A stretch of DNA of 64,000 nucleotides from contig JADANN010000434.1 in assembly GCA_018806985.1 (NCBI GenBank), positions 682,001-746,000 on the forward strand, written 5' to 3'. Positions 13,066-25,154 of the stretch are shown in pieces. The DNA is from Angiostrongylus vasorum. Its lineage: Eukaryota; Nematoda; Chromadorea; Rhabditida; Metastrongylidae. The position numbers and the translations under genes are program-made. The notes under the pieces were generated by a model that saw only the letters and a list, made by a program, of their open reading frames with translations, ran no database searches and had not been told where the DNA came from. How positions within the stretch are numbered: the stretch's first letter is position 1; each line of letters opens with the position of its first letter.

Positions 13066-13239
13066 TTTTCCAATATTTATATTCACATATATTACATATA
13101 CCACACATATATCGCCTTTGTATTTTATATCTATATTCCTATGGCACGCTGGATGAAATCGCGGCAGTATTTCTTTTCGGTTTCAAGATAAGGCTTTGCA
13201 GCAATGAAGGAGAGTAAATATATGTTTTTTTTCTTTTAT

Positions 13240-13497
13240 ATGACCCGTCTTCACGTCTACTGTGCGGATCTCAAGGCTTCCCACATTCTTTGGTTGCTGC
13301 TTGAGGGAGTCCTGAGATAGCCGGGGTGGAGCGTTCCCAGTTGGACTGCAGAGAGTGATTTTTTTTTCCCAGACAAGTCCGCTATCAATTTCCGGATCCT
13401 GGAGAGATGAGATGTTTGGTTGGCCCGGAGCGGAATCGAACTAGCACCATGCTGGTGATAACGGATATTACTACCACTATGCTATCCGCCCCCTAAC
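13240..13497 (-). repeat. SINE R4 copy with well-preserved tRNA-like head
   Basis: On the minus strand GGGGCGGATAGCATAGTGGT (A box) and GCTAGTTCGATTCCGCTCCG (B box) are spaced as in a tRNA. This copy is the best evidence that R4 is tRNA-derived. Internally shortened relative to others. Confidence 0.75.
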
Positions 13498-13984
13498 ATA
13501 TGTTACGCCACCACGAAACTGTAATTCGATCATGGGAAAACAGCAGAATTTATACAAAGTACACAAAGATTTGTGGATTCTATTAGATTTTATGATAATT
13601 AGTAAAATTCACTATGAGCTGATATGTGTTGAACTTCTTGATGAAATCACCTATTATTTTTTCCGTCGTATGACTTCCATAGAAGTCATATCGTCGCATA
13701 AGTTCTGAAGCTACAAAATCCAAAACCACTCATGTTGTCTCTTTAAATCCTCTCGTTTTCTTTTCGTCTTGCATGCATCAGAGCCAGATATTCGAATGAG
13801 CCTACAACTAAAGATTTAGCTTACAGACAACAGGAGTATCGAAGAGGACGTTTACGTATCCACTGAGCCTTCGAATAATACTAAAATACCCGATTTTTCG
13901 ACCTGAACCAACCACATTCTTCGCCTATGTAAGACTCTGTGCGGCTGGTCTCCAACAAATAACTGGAAGGCTTACAAAGAACAA

Positions 13985-14130
13985 AGCAGTGGCTATGACT
14001 ATAATGATGCTGAGATATTTGAAAAACTCCGAACCGCAAGTGTCTGCAGTGAGGATCAAACCCGCTATTATCCTTTGCGAGGACTAACGTGTTTACCACA
14101 CACCATGCAAGCCCTTCTTTCCGCCTTTCC
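13985..14130 (-). repeat. SINE R1 copy
   Basis: ATGATGCTGAGATATTTGAA through CGTGTTTACCACACACCATG. More diverged, with the A/B box region still visible. Confidence 0.6.
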
Positions 14131-14284
14131 CTCAGCCGTGTTTTAACGTAACCCGAATAGTATTTCTTCAGATCGACCGCTGTTTAACCTGAGTAGCAAA
14201 ACAGTGAACGTTTAAAAGAAGCTGTTTAATATGCAAATGATAATTTATGTAGTAAGTTTTATCTGCTAAGGTGATGGAAGTCTT

Positions 14285-14450
14285 TGGTTGGGTAGTTAGC
14301 ATGTCAATTTGACCCTTCCAGGCTCTGAAGGAGGCGAAACCGCTGAGACGTCAAGCCAGTATTGTGCTGAATATACCTTGTTGTAAACAACCTCAGGTCT
14401 GCTTATCAAGAAAAACAGTAGTGAATTATTGCTCAACGCAGAAGTTAAAA
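14285..14450 (+). repeat. Ribozyme-like-core repeat copy
   Basis: GTCAATTTGACCCTTCCAGG, then CTCTGAAGGAGGCGAAACCG and CTGAGACGTCAAGC, then a tail with AACCTCAGGTCTGCTTATCA and GTGAATTATTG. Same order as the 21.4-21.8 kb copies. A GC-rich stretch follows at 14510-14640. Confidence 0.55.
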
Positions 14451-15251
14451 AGAAAGCTAGTCCTGGAATTATTACAATACTCGATTGAAAGGGGTCTCCG
14501 GTAGCGGAATGGCGGAATGTTTGCGCGCGGCCGGTGTCCGTGCGTGTTCGTTCGCATGCTGACACATGCCGGCCGCTGATATCGATTAGTGCGGACGGCC
14601 TGCTCCTGTCGGTTCAGCTCCGCGTCCCTGCTGCTGCTGCTGAAGTGCTACCTTTGCGTGTTCCATATTTGTTCTCTCATTAAGCAATGATCGTAATTGG
14701 AGTTTTTTCCCACTAACATGTACTGAAAGTAATCGATAAACCAATGAGCCTTAAGTGTCAGTACAGTGTTTGATCCGCTCTTAATGATTCTTCATTTTAT
14801 GACGTCATCTTTTTAATATAGCATTACAAGTAGGGTTTTATTCTACGCTTATTATTCACGTGCTAGTAAAATTCACTTTTGAGCACTTTATACTTAGATT
14901 GTGATCTTCCAGAATCTTCCAGAAAATTCCTTTTGACCAGGTTTTGTAGAGTAACGTTAATGCCATTAAATGTTAAGCATTTCATAGATAGTACTTGTTT
15001 TTATTTAATTACTATCTGTTTGTATTATATGTGAGATTTGAGATAGGTTGGTCCTGTACCGAATGTAATAACATTCTTACTGTAACGCCTCCCTGCTTTT
15101 TGATCTAGAACGTTCTCATGTACTTGTTCCTAGTACTACCTGGTTGGACTGTAAGACAAGATTACTAGTTTTCAAACCACATTGTAGGCTGGATTGATTA
15201 GTATCGACTAGATTGATTTCTGAAAGCTATACTCATTTCCTATTGCCATTT

Positions 15252-15585
15252 CATATTCCTGACCTGATCAATGCGGACCTCTATAAAACGAAATCTTAGG
15301 GAAACAGTGTGCGGAATATACTTAAGCCTAAACCTAGGCCTCAGTACTACCTCAGTACCTTGGTTTCTTGTTTCTTTGGCTTTGTCATATTCCCTGACCT
15401 AATCAGTGCAGACCTCTAAAAAACGATTTCTTAAGAAACAGTGTGCGGCCTAAGCCTAAGCTCAAGCCTCAGTACTACCTCATACCACGATTTCTCATTT
15501 CCTTTGGCTTCGTCATATTCCTGACCTGACCAATGTTGGCCTCCCAAAAAAATAATTCTTAAGAAACAGTGTATGGTTCTTTCAG
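15252..15585. repeat. Three tandem units of about 130 bp
   Basis: CATATTCC(C)TGACCTGATCA recurs at 15252, 15386 and 15513, with GAAACAGTGTGCGG and CCTCAGTACTACCTCA in each interval. Diverged tandem array, no coding signal. Confidence 0.75.
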
Positions 15586-15659
15586 CGTTTAATTTTTAAC
15601 GATTAAAGAGTACATAACATAGTCCAAGGATGAGTTGGAGTTAGGATTCAGGACAGTTT

Positions 15660-15855
15660 TATTTACAATCTTAACCTTTTTATTTACTGCCTAATATAAT
15701 TTTTCACAGGAGGGTATCATGTCAGATACAATCACAACGTTGCTGATATATTTGCAAAACTCCGGACCGCAGGTATCTGCAGTGGGGAACGAACGCGCTG
15801 TTACCCTTTCCGAGGGCTAACGCGTTCGCCACCACACCATGCGGGCCGTTCATAC
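15660..15855 (-). repeat. SINE R1 copy, long form
   Basis: Includes the lead TTTTTATTTACTGCCTAATA seen in the fold-back at 3.4 kb, then GCAAAACTCCGGACCGCAGG and CACCACACCATGCGGGC. Confidence 0.7.
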
Positions 15856-16375
15856 AGTTTTTTTCTTTATTTACAACGAAGCAGCTGTGATCTGCCTGTT
15901 TTATCACGTGACTTTAAGTTCCTGTAAGCACATATTGTTTGAGGTAACCTGTATAAATATAAAACAAACTTTCTAGGCTTAAATAAATCGGAACAACTAG
16001 GAAATTAGAAAAAATAGTTTTGATGGGTTTCTGTCAATGAGGTGCACGATCATAGTCGTCTCACTTCTCAACCGTTGTTTATAGTTGTGTATAAGTTTTA
16101 AAAAGTGATGTTAAACTATCAGCAAGGGAAATCAATATCTCACCACTTATCAGTCGAAACTGGTTTTTTGATAAGTGACAGCAACTTCTCGATCAATAGT
16201 GCATTTGAGGAGTTGAGAAGTACAGATTTTTATGGAAGAGACTCTACTACGTCGCTTCAATGGCGTATTGTAAATTTTTTGTAGGGTTTTCTTCCAAGTT
16301 TAACAACATTTAGAAGTGAAAATTTCAAACAAACGAAAACATAATTTGAACTTGTTTTTCAACACTATAGTGGTA

Positions 16376-16775
16376 GCTAGGGGGCGGATATCACACTGAT
16401 AATGATGCCGATCATCACGAGCACGGTGCCGGCTCGACGCCGCTCCAGGCATCCCCGACCTCATCCTTCCACGGTCGGAGAATTGGTGCAGGACTTGTCT
16501 GGAGAAAGGTCACTCTCTGTAATCCAAGCGGGAGTGCTCTAACCCGGCTATCTCAGGCCTTCAGCCCGGCTATCTCAGGCCTTCAGGGAGAATAGACTCA
16601 ACCAGTATTCAACAGCATTCATACAGAAGGCGAACAAATCCTCAAGTACCAGCCGAAGCACGTACGCACAAAAAAGATTCGAAGACCTTCATAGACGGTG
16701 AACACGAGGAAACGAATCGAGTGTAAGAAGTGCTTGGATCCGCAGAACAGATGTGAAGACGGTTCATATAAAAAG
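16376..16775 (+). repeat. SINE R4 copy
   Basis: GGGGGCGGATATCACACTGA, CCGGCTCGACGCCGCTCCAG, CAGGACTTGTCTGGAGAAAG, then GTGAACACGAGGAAACGAAT and GGATCCGCAGAACAGATGTG. An internal 23-bp duplication of AGCCCGGCTATCTCAGGCCT lies near 16540-16585. Confidence 0.75.
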
Positions 16776-17079
16776 GAGGCTTAATATGAGCTTAGATATT
16801 TTGGTCTAAAGTTCAGAGAAGTCATTCTTTTTCGTATCAAGAGATTTAGCAACTGCATCCCTAACATTGTGTGTTATCACAAGCGCGAGTGCGCCTAATT
16901 TTCTGTGACGGCTGCTTGGGAGTACGCCTAACTAAGCCCTAATTTTTCAGCGAGTGGGGCGCGCTTCGAAAAATTCCGTCTGAAAAAGCTTTTCTGCGAA
17001 TCGTTAAATGTAGGGAAAAGATTGGAAAAAAATGCTGTTATCGTCCGGAAGGGCCATATCCAACTGTAGCGATTTATAT

Positions 17080-17478
17080 TTACTTCGATACTTGGATGGC
17101 CCTTCTTCACGGGTTGTGCGAGCCCTAGCATGATTTCCATTTTTTCGGAGTTTTGCTCGCTTAGACAATGTGATTCCGTGCAATCCTGAGGTCAGTTTAG
17201 CCGAAGCCTTCCTCAGGTCGTCCCATCAGAGGCAGTCGCCACTCTTGTTTATGAGAGCGAGATTTGCCACCATGGACTAGTTTCATGCCGGGAAGGTGGT
17301 AATTCTTGGTGTTGCTTTACTCTTGTCTGATTTTCCAGGTGTAAACGTTGGACTCATTCTCAGCTTGGGAGACCCCAGTTGGGGAGATGAATCCCACCCC
17401 TCTCTTTACATCGTAGCCCGTCACCCAGGACCACCTCAACGCCACGATGAGGTGCTAAAGCGTTTGGAGAATCCGTAG
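17080..17478 (+). repeat. Repeat R3 copy
   Basis: R3 is a unit of about 390 bp: TACTTGGATGGCCC, GGTTGTGCG, GTCAG..AGCC, GGTCGTC.., GATTTGCCACCATG, GGTGTAAACG, then ACACCCAGGA..CC and CACGATGAGG. No coding sequence or polymerase III boxes were recognised. Confidence 0.7.
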
Positions 17479-17482
17479 GTCA

Positions 17483-17612
17483 CCGAAAATCATTGTGTAG
17501 ACCGGAAATGCATTCAGTCACCTCTAACGATGCTTGATGAAGTCGAATTCATGGCGCAACCCTCAAGGATTGATCAATGCCAAGAACTTTATCCTTTATC
17601 GTTTACTTTGGT
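17483..17612 (+). repeat. SINE R2 3' part
   Basis: GGTCACCGAAAATCATTGTG through CCTCAAGGATTGATCAATGC; follows an R3 copy without a gap. Confidence 0.6.
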
Positions 17613-17839
17613 CGTAGTCAACTGAGTCAAATGTCCTGTGCTCCGCGTTCAGGAACGATTCACTTACATGCTGGATTTTTTTCTCGTCTTATGAACATTT
17701 GGGATGCAAAGCATCCATTCCTCAGAGATGACTGGTGGTTAATCGGATAATTGTTTTGATACCCCGTTACGTAACATTTTTTACAACGTATATTTTTGTA
17801 GTGTAAAAAAAATTTAAAAAAGTCAACATTGTGAATTTC

Positions 17840-18080
17840 AATTATATCCTCAGCTTAACTAGGTTCATTGCCGATTTGGGCTTTCCAGGTCAATTCCGTT
17901 GACGGATAATCGTTGATAGTAGTGATTGATAGAACTAGCTGAGAGACAGACGAAACGAAGGACCCGCATGATGTGGTGGTGAACTCGTAAGCCTCCGGAA
18001 AGGGTGATAGCGGGTTCGTTCCTTATTGCAGACACCTGCGGCCCGGAGTTTTCCAAAGAATATCTCAGCATCGTTGCGGT
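17840..18080 (+). repeat. SINE R1 copy
   Basis: Opposite orientation: GGACCCGCATGATGTGGTGG, GGGTTCGTTCC, GCCCGGAGTTTTCC, ATATCTCAGCATCGTTG. It carries the extended TTCCGTTGACGGA lead. Confidence 0.7.
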
Positions 18081-18424
18081 TGTTTCTCAACCTAAAATTA
18101 TTGCGAGTTGAATTTCAGAAAGCTTGGAGTGTTATAAAAAGAAATCTACAGAACGAAAGAAAAGGCCATTGTTTTCATATCAATCGGAGAAATAGCATTT
18201 GTTTATGATATGAGGAAGACCTATATAGATGTGGTAGAGCGGCACCTCGATCGATAAAAATTCCTACTTAGCATGTGTCAACATATTGTTCGACCACTTG
18301 TTAAGCTTTGAGGTATATACAACTCACATTGCGGCGAATGTGTTACTAACATTAATGATCAGAAGCCATTAACGACAAGGCCTTACAGAATATCAAATAC
18401 GTATCAATAAAACTATCGATCACA

Positions 18425-18575
18425 ATATCATTGAGATATTTGCAAAACTGCGGACCGCAGGCATCTGCAATGGGAAGAAGTGCGCCACTACCCTTTCCTG
18501 GGGCTAACGCGTTCACCACCACACCATGCGCGTCCTTCGTTTCGCCTGTCTCTCAACTAGTTCTATTGATTAAGA
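18425..18575 (-). repeat. SINE R1 copy
   Basis: ATTGAGATATTTGCAAAACT through GCGTTCACCACCACACCATG and TCTCTCAACTAGTTCT. Confidence 0.7.
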
Positions 18576-18579
18576 CTAT

Positions 18580-20019
18580 AGATCTGTCCTACAATTCTTC
18601 ACGAAGACTGTAGGGAAACAAAACGAATGTTCACAGAAGTTTACCTCTATGAGCAGATTTCATGTTAATGCGAAAATAGCTTGATCCTTAGTGGCAGGTT
18701 TTACTTGCTATAAATATACTAGAACAATTTTGTTTGCGTGACTGGTTTCATCTCAACTTTTGGATACGATACGGCAACCAGACTTTTCTACGTTGATGTT
18801 GTGGTTTTTATTCAGGTCCATCATTCTTTTGCTACTGATCCCCCTTTATTTAGAAGCTGATGTACTTCCCGATGATCTGGACAGTTTGGCACAGCTTTTT
18901 TCTTGTGTGCCCGTTGTGTTCCGGAAGAAAAAGTCGTTTCGCTTTATGGGTTATGAACTTAGCTCTCGAAACACATGTAAGCCCATTCCCCCATTGCGCT
19001 GAGTTTGGTTGTTTGGTGGTTTTTTTTTCTGGAGAAAACTTAGATAAACTTATGGCATAGTAATCAGGTGCTTTACTCAGTGTAGTCTTTGGACTACCTG
19101 GGCTCACAACGTCGTCTGTGTTTCACCAGCACTTCTTAACGAGGCTAAGATTATCATCAACAAAATAAAGGTTTGATATGAAATATTTTTGTCCCAGTGG
19201 AGTAACTTCACTATTCTTTGCAGATGAAAACCGGCCTCGGCGACAGAGTATCGCCCTTTCGGGTACATCTGCTTACGTGGGCAAAGCGATGGAAGAGTTG
19301 TATTGTTTTGATGTAACTGCGATAAGGGCAGATTCCAAGTGTCAAACCTAGAGGGGTCGCCTTATTTGGCGAGCAGTGGACAAGACGAATTCGTACACAG
19401 GGCTGTCAAACTCTTTCCCATAGTCAACAGAGGTTGGGATAAGGAGCAAGGGACATTCTTGGAAGATTGAAATGCTTTGACTTGCATGAAGTCAACGACG
19501 ATTTTAGACTGTCGCATTTGCAAGTGCCCGGTTGTAGTTGTTCAGAACGATTTGTTTTTGAGATTACTTTAATAGCCTTCTTTGTCTTATTAAGCTAGTT
19601 GAGTTGTTTTTATGGTCAGATGTAAACCCAGGTTTCTTTTATTCCGACCAACTTCGTGTTAATGGAGAGATCGGTTCCGAAGTTCTTGGTTGAGTGGAGA
19701 TGATCAATTCGTCACAATGTTCTAGTCAGTTTACAAACATTTCGTCCTCTTTTCTGAAATCTTCTTCGATATTTCAGTCCTTTTGGTTATGGAAATGTTA
19801 ACAGGTACTAATACTGTTTTGTGTTTGTGAGCATGTAAGTGTGGGAAGCGCAGTAGCCGTGTAATATACGCACTGTCTCTGGTTCGACCTTGCCCTGGCC
19901 AACCAAGACCGCCATCTATCCGCGCTGAACTTGGTACACCAAGCTTAGAAAGCCTCCTCTACTTCACAAAGGCAAGTGAGTGTTAGTGGTGAAAACATGG
20001 GGGGTGTTGTAGTGAAACG
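18580..20019. other. Intergenic, no feature recognised
   Basis: Open frames of 60-85 codons on both strands at 18760-19107 overlap one another and show no family signature. Confidence 0.4.
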
Positions 20020-20160
20020 GTTTCAGGGAGAACCAGCATTCGACAATGAAGGTGGCAAAGCCTTCGACTGGCATTGAACTCACGCAAATCCAAAAACATT
20101 GATAGAAGACGGATGCGAGACAACCAATCAGTAAAGTACTGAGATCCACAGAATATGTTG
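20020..20160 (+). repeat. SINE R4 fragment
   Basis: TTTCAGGGAGAACCAGCATT, GACAATGAAGGTGGC, AACATTGATAGAAGACGGAT: the 3' half of R4, diverged. Confidence 0.45.
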
Positions 20161-20475
20161 AGTCAGATCATGAAAAAGTGTTACAAAAAAGATATGACTC
20201 ATTACCATCAGCTTCGTGCCACCAGCCGCTTAACATAGTGGTGATTGTATTCCCAAACATTAGTTTGAATGGACGAGGATTACTGTGGCCAGATGTTCGG
20301 CAGGACAGTTCCATTTCTTACTATTGTATTGTGTTCCGAAAATTGTAGTCCTTTATTCAGTAACTTCTTGGATTGTCAAGCTGACACGAGGAAGAAGATC
20401 CAGATCAATCCAAGAAGGTACTGATTGTTACTACCGAGCTTAAATGACGATCAGTTTGAAGAAAATTTTTTCTTT

Positions 20476-20852
20476 ATTTTCATACGAGCCGTCTTTCACG
20501 TCTACTATGCGGATCCCAGCACTCCTTGCATTCGATTCGTTTCATCGCACCTATCATCCGTGAAGACACCCAAACCTTTCGCTTGTGGGTGCAGTTGCTG
20601 CTTGCGGGTCTTCCCTTTCATCATGAATGTCGTTGAATGTTGGTCTGGTCGAGTCTCCCTGCAGTCCTTAGATAGTCAGGCGAGAGCGTTCCCACTTGGA
20701 AGGCAGAAAGTGACTTTCTCCCAGACATGTCCGGTAGCAGTCTCCAGACTCCGGGGAGATGAGAGGCTTGGTGATCCCGGAGGGGATCGAACTACAATCG
20801 TGCCCGTGATGACCGGCAGCACTGCCACTGTATTGTCCACCCCCTTCGAAAA
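20476..20852 (-). repeat. SINE R4 copy, full length
   Basis: CGTCTACTATGCGGATCCCA through CCCGGAGGGGATCGAACTAC and GTCCACCCCCT. B box on the minus strand GTAGTTCGATCCCC. Confidence 0.75.
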
Positions 20853-21407
20853 ATATTGTTTCTGTATATTCTGTATTCTTTCTTATTATGGGTTTAGATT
20901 CCTAAAGAGAAGCAACACATAGGCTTTAGGTTGCTAGTTGCTAATTGACCGAAATAAACAGGATCTCTCACGAGTCAGCTTAAACGCCATTGTAATTACA
21001 TGCAGTAATCGGCTACTTTCGTTTCGATAAAGTTATTTGCCTCACGTTAACTTCCTCAGGACTTGTGATTAAGTTTGTCCTCTGTCAGCTGAGGTTTTTT
21101 TACATAGATTCACTCCAAATTCTGCTTATGGATAGCAATTCCGTGCTCTCTGCTCGGATGTTCATGCCGATGTGAAGAACTCCTACCGCATTGTATAGGG
21201 GAAGGAAATAATCTCGGAGGGTGATCTCATATAATTGTATGATAGGTGTTCTACTTCTTATTTGAGATTATGCTTCTTACGTTACACCTAGTCAGTCTTG
21301 CTAAACCTATCTCCACCTGTTGCATTTAATGAGGTCATATCAGTGTCTTTTCACCAGACTCAAAGTGTTTCAGGGCTGCAAATCCCAAGAGCGACTTTCT
21401 TTTAACC

Positions 21408-21830
21408 TGGACATTGATCAATAATTCACTGTCTTTCTTGGTGACCAAACACGAGGTTGGTATTACAACGTTTACTGATACACAATAGCTGACAATTCGG
21501 CGGTTTCGCCTTCTTCAGAGCCTGGGAAGGTCAAATTGACATACAATCCACTCAGTCAAACATTTTCATAAGATCAGCAGACAAAGCCTAATACACACAT
21601 TTTATATTTAAAAAAGTTAAATTAAATTTAAGAATATATGCGTCAAGTTCTGTCTGCTGAGGTCATGAAATTGTCTGGCTGAGTAGATTGGATGTCAGTT
21701 TGATCGTTCCAGGCTTTGAAGAGGACGAAACCGCTGAAACGTTATCTATCCTGTATTAATAAACGCTGTTATAACAACTTCGTGTTTGCTCATCAAAAAA
21801 GTGAATTATTGTGACGGCTGAGTTCGTACC
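21408..21830. repeat. Inverted pair of ribozyme-like-core repeats
   Basis: A copy on the minus strand (about 21408-21590) faces a copy on the plus strand (about 21640-21830). Shared parts in order: a GTCAATTTGACC-like lead, CCAGGCTCTGAAGA, the GGCGAAACCGCC hairpin, GAA(A/T), CGTTA/TGTCAG, then AACCTCGTGTTTGCTCA and GTGAATTATTG. The same family is at 14285-14450 (+). Confidence 0.6.
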
Positions 21831-22439
21831 GTCTACAGACCTGAGTTAAGAGGTTAACACGTTACAATAATTTATGTGCAACAGCGTGGATAAATGGGTC
21901 TCAACAAGGAAGAAAGTGTTTCAGTGTTTTCAGTGCTATGTTCGATCTCGTTTTCTCTTTGGGAGTTGAGTACCTTCGGATTATTATAATAACCACCACA
22001 TTGGGTTTTTTATTTGTTAAATCTTTGACGTTTGCTAGTAAGGATAAGGACGATGTGAAGCTTTGCTGGATTGAGGGTACTTGATCGTTCATAGCGCGTA
22101 CCGATCTTACCTTGCACATTATTCTCTCTCCATATTTTGTGCTTAATGCTACATATTAACTAAGTCGTCCTTCATTAGAATAACTCATTACACATTAGGA
22201 ATAAACACGTATGAGATATCCATTATGCATTGAACACCAAGTATGTTCATCGTTACTAACGGTCCGTGTTCTTCGTCGAGCTGAGTATGCTCTATTGCAA
22301 ACCACTGCTCCAATAATGGAAGGTCGGAGTCAGTGGTTGTATAACACCTCTGCGAAGTTTTCTTCTCTCTGGATGTTACTAAGAATAGAGGTTCAGCGAA
22401 TTAGCATCAACCTGGTTTATGTATGGCTCACAGAAGTTA

Positions 22440-22580
22440 TTTTTTACATCGATATGTATCTATATCTATTTATGTTTAGATATGCCTATATATATGCATA
22501 TATATATATGTATATATATACACGTATGTATGTATATGCACATATATATGTAAATGTATATATATGTGTATGTACATCAC
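22440..22580. repeat. TA/TG-rich microsatellite
   Basis: Interrupted TATATA, TATGTA and CACATA repeats over 140 bp. They account for the apparent Tyr/Ile/His-rich open frames on both strands. Confidence 0.85.
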
Positions 22581-22799
22581 GAAACACTCGCAAATAAGTA
22601 TAGTTTTTCGACGTGTGCAATATGAATCTGTATGATTGGCACCGGGCAAAGACTCCCCCCTCGTCAGAATATGATTCATAAATGACGCATAAATCCGCAC
22701 TGCATAAATGCATATTTAGGGTTGCAATGAGGATTAAGGGTTTTTGAAGAGTTAAGAAGTCGGATGATCATGAATGCGCCGGCCAATGTTCATAAATTC

Positions 22800-23230
22800 T
22801 TCATTTGAGAGTAGTATCAATTTGCTGAATACAGTATTCGACGTTCCTGAAGAATCGAGAAAACTGAAAAACTACCCTGTCTCTTGGCATAAAAGTCTCA
22901 AATAAAACTGGAAATAGACCGATCAGCTGGTTGGTGGCTCTCCGGGTTAATTCGAAATGATGTCATCTCATCATCATACACTTCGTCAATCTCTTGAAGC
23001 ACTTCCAACATATCAGATAAGTTCTGTTAGATTATGGTCACATCGTAGGCGAATTGATGACTGGATAGGGATCGTCGGATATGACAACTGATTCATACGT
23101 TGGCATGAATATTTGAGTCCTGCAGAGATGCCCCGTACCAAGATTCGATCCGTGTTCCTGCAGCACCTGTCTACATCTTCATGGACCGAGTGACATCCAT
23201 CACGCGACTGACTACTCAACTGGAAGCTGA
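22800..23230 (-). pseudogene. LINE reverse transcriptase remnant
   Basis: On the minus strand the stretch reading HQFAYDVTII, a stop, then QNLSDMLEVLQEIDEVYDDE and FRINPE corresponds to the RT active-site block FADDIVIIAQNL..MLQEI...RINPEKT. The FADD core reads FAYD, so it is non-functional. Flanking sequence is too decayed to extend. Confidence 0.5.
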
Positions 23231-23569
23231 CGCAATACTAGGTTTGTGCTAAAATGTAAAGTACGATTCTCATTGTAAGACAGCACGTCTTCTCAAGTGC
23301 AAAATGTACAGGTTCGCATGTCCTGTTGCACCGTAATTCACTCTTCGATATCAACAAAGCAGAAGAGCGATTCTCAGCAGATCCGAATTACTTCGGGTTA
23401 TCGAGTTTCTTTTGAGTTTCTGAGAGGCTAGAGGATTGATTGATACTGCCGTCACGAGACAACTTTATTCCTCATATAATAATTTAATTCAGAACCTATA
23501 GACTTGATTCGACTGGAACTTTCGTCATACGTCTTCATTGTATCGAAGCACGCCAGTCGAAGAGGGCGC

Positions 23570-23815
23570 CTGGAGTGCAGTAGTTAGGGGTGCCTTCCAG
23601 CGTACGTGGTCATTAGTTCGGCACCGCTACCCAGCTCACCAAGGCTTCCATCGGCAGATCGGTACTAGGCTTATCTGGGAGGATAGCAGCACTGACTTCT
23701 TACATCGATAGGAAACCTTAAGTCATTGTATAGGCCAGCTATGCATTCAATCACCTTTAACGATGTTTAATGAACTCAAACATCCCTTAGGGATTGATCA
23801 ACCTAATGCAGGTGT
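23570..23815 (+). repeat. SINE R2 copy
   Basis: GCGCCTGGAGTGCAGTAGTT (A box), TTAGTTCGGCACC (B box), TCTGGGAGGATAGCAGCACT, and tail CATCCCTTAGGGATTGATCA. Confidence 0.7.
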
Positions 23816-25141
23816 GGACTCGATGATCAACGAGCCATTGGCTTAACAATCCAAGAAGGTACGTATGATGAATTCTGGAGAACAAGCGAGTTTTCGACTA
23901 AAAATCCGGGAGGTTTATGGATTTTAACCATCATTGACTATTACGGGTTTAAATACACGTCGACCTTGCCTCATGAAAAAGAATGTTTATAGAAGAAGTA
24001 GCGTCTTCTGCCAAACTAGTTATTCTTTGTGGCGATCTGACATTGAATTCTCAGTGGAGCGCACTTTTTTCAGCGTCACGTCTTGAAAATATTTCGATGC
24101 TTCCACACTTTATTATGCTTATTTCCTTTAGTAGTGCTGACCTTAGCAAAAGGTTTCAGGTTTAAAGTGAGCCTTCTATAGTGTTTGTCAACATTTATGA
24201 GTGGTAATGCTTAATGAATAACTCTCAATGCTGAAACAAATCGCAGTGTTTGCTTAGGCTTTTGAAGAAAAGAACCTCAGTCCTAGATGCTTCCTTGTGT
24301 CAATATTCTAAGCAATCTAGAAGCACTGTTTCTTACTCTTCGCTTATTTCTCGAAATGTCCACAAGTGATAGGATTACTTGGCCCATTCCCTAGGTGGCC
24401 TACACAAAGTTTAAGTTCTAACCAAAAAACCCATTATACGTACAGCTCTTGAGAAACATCTTTGTTCATTCAGGTAGTCGGCTTCTGACTGTGCTCTACC
24501 GAAATGAGTCATGACTCCCGTATGTTATCGTATTTATGCTTGATTATATGCAGATTATAGAAAGACTACTTTGACTGGATTGAAAGTTGCCTAGGTTTTG
24601 CACTAGGTTTCGCTTTGTTTTCGTTCCCTCAGTGCCAACGTTTTCTGTTTCTATGGAAAATTTGTATCCCTCCAGGGAGCAGTTATTGCTATCCCATCTT
24701 TAAATTACTTAAACCTTTGAAAAGATATGATCCATATTGCACACATGAATCATCGGTGTTTGGTTCAGTACGTTTTTTTTGGTACAAATTAATGCTGATG
24801 TACGCAACTGAGGTTCTGAACTGAAGTTGATGTTGGTGGTATTGTTACGTTTCCTTTCATCCGTTGTTTCTAGAATTTCCAGGAGATATTCGGCGATATA
24901 TGTACTGAATTGCTTTTTGCAGTACTAGATACTGACCGTTACAAAATGTAGTCTGCACTGTCCTAGCTTTAGTACAGCTCGTGTAAGTATGAAGTTATCA
25001 ATTCAGTGGAAAGAATACGGAAGATAGCCTCTGGATAATACTGTAATCACGTCTATAATCTTCTTGTCATCCGTTGTTCTGCTAGCTGTACTTTTGATTT
25101 GAGTACTCTTTTCAAACAGAATTAAATTGGAAGACGGATTT
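23816..25141. other. Region upstream of ttx-7
   Basis: Would contain the promoter and outron of ttx-7. No exon or repeat recognised; a T-rich run precedes the acceptor. Confidence 0.4.
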
Positions 25142-25154
25142 TTGAAGGTTTCAG
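25142..25154 (+). promoter_or_regulatory. Trans-splice acceptor at ttx-7 start
   Basis: TTGAAGGTTTCAG lies immediately 5' of the ATG with no 5' UTR, the arrangement expected for an SL1-receiving outron. It fixes the start codon choice. Confidence 0.6.

Noticed and set aside
15252..15585. Regularly spaced repeats considered as a CRISPR-like array
   Set aside because: Units are over 100 bp, diverged along their length, and the genome is eukaryotic.
22211..22713. Open frames of 74-128 codons around 22.2-22.7 kb
   Set aside because: They consist largely of TATA/TGTA microsatellite translation.
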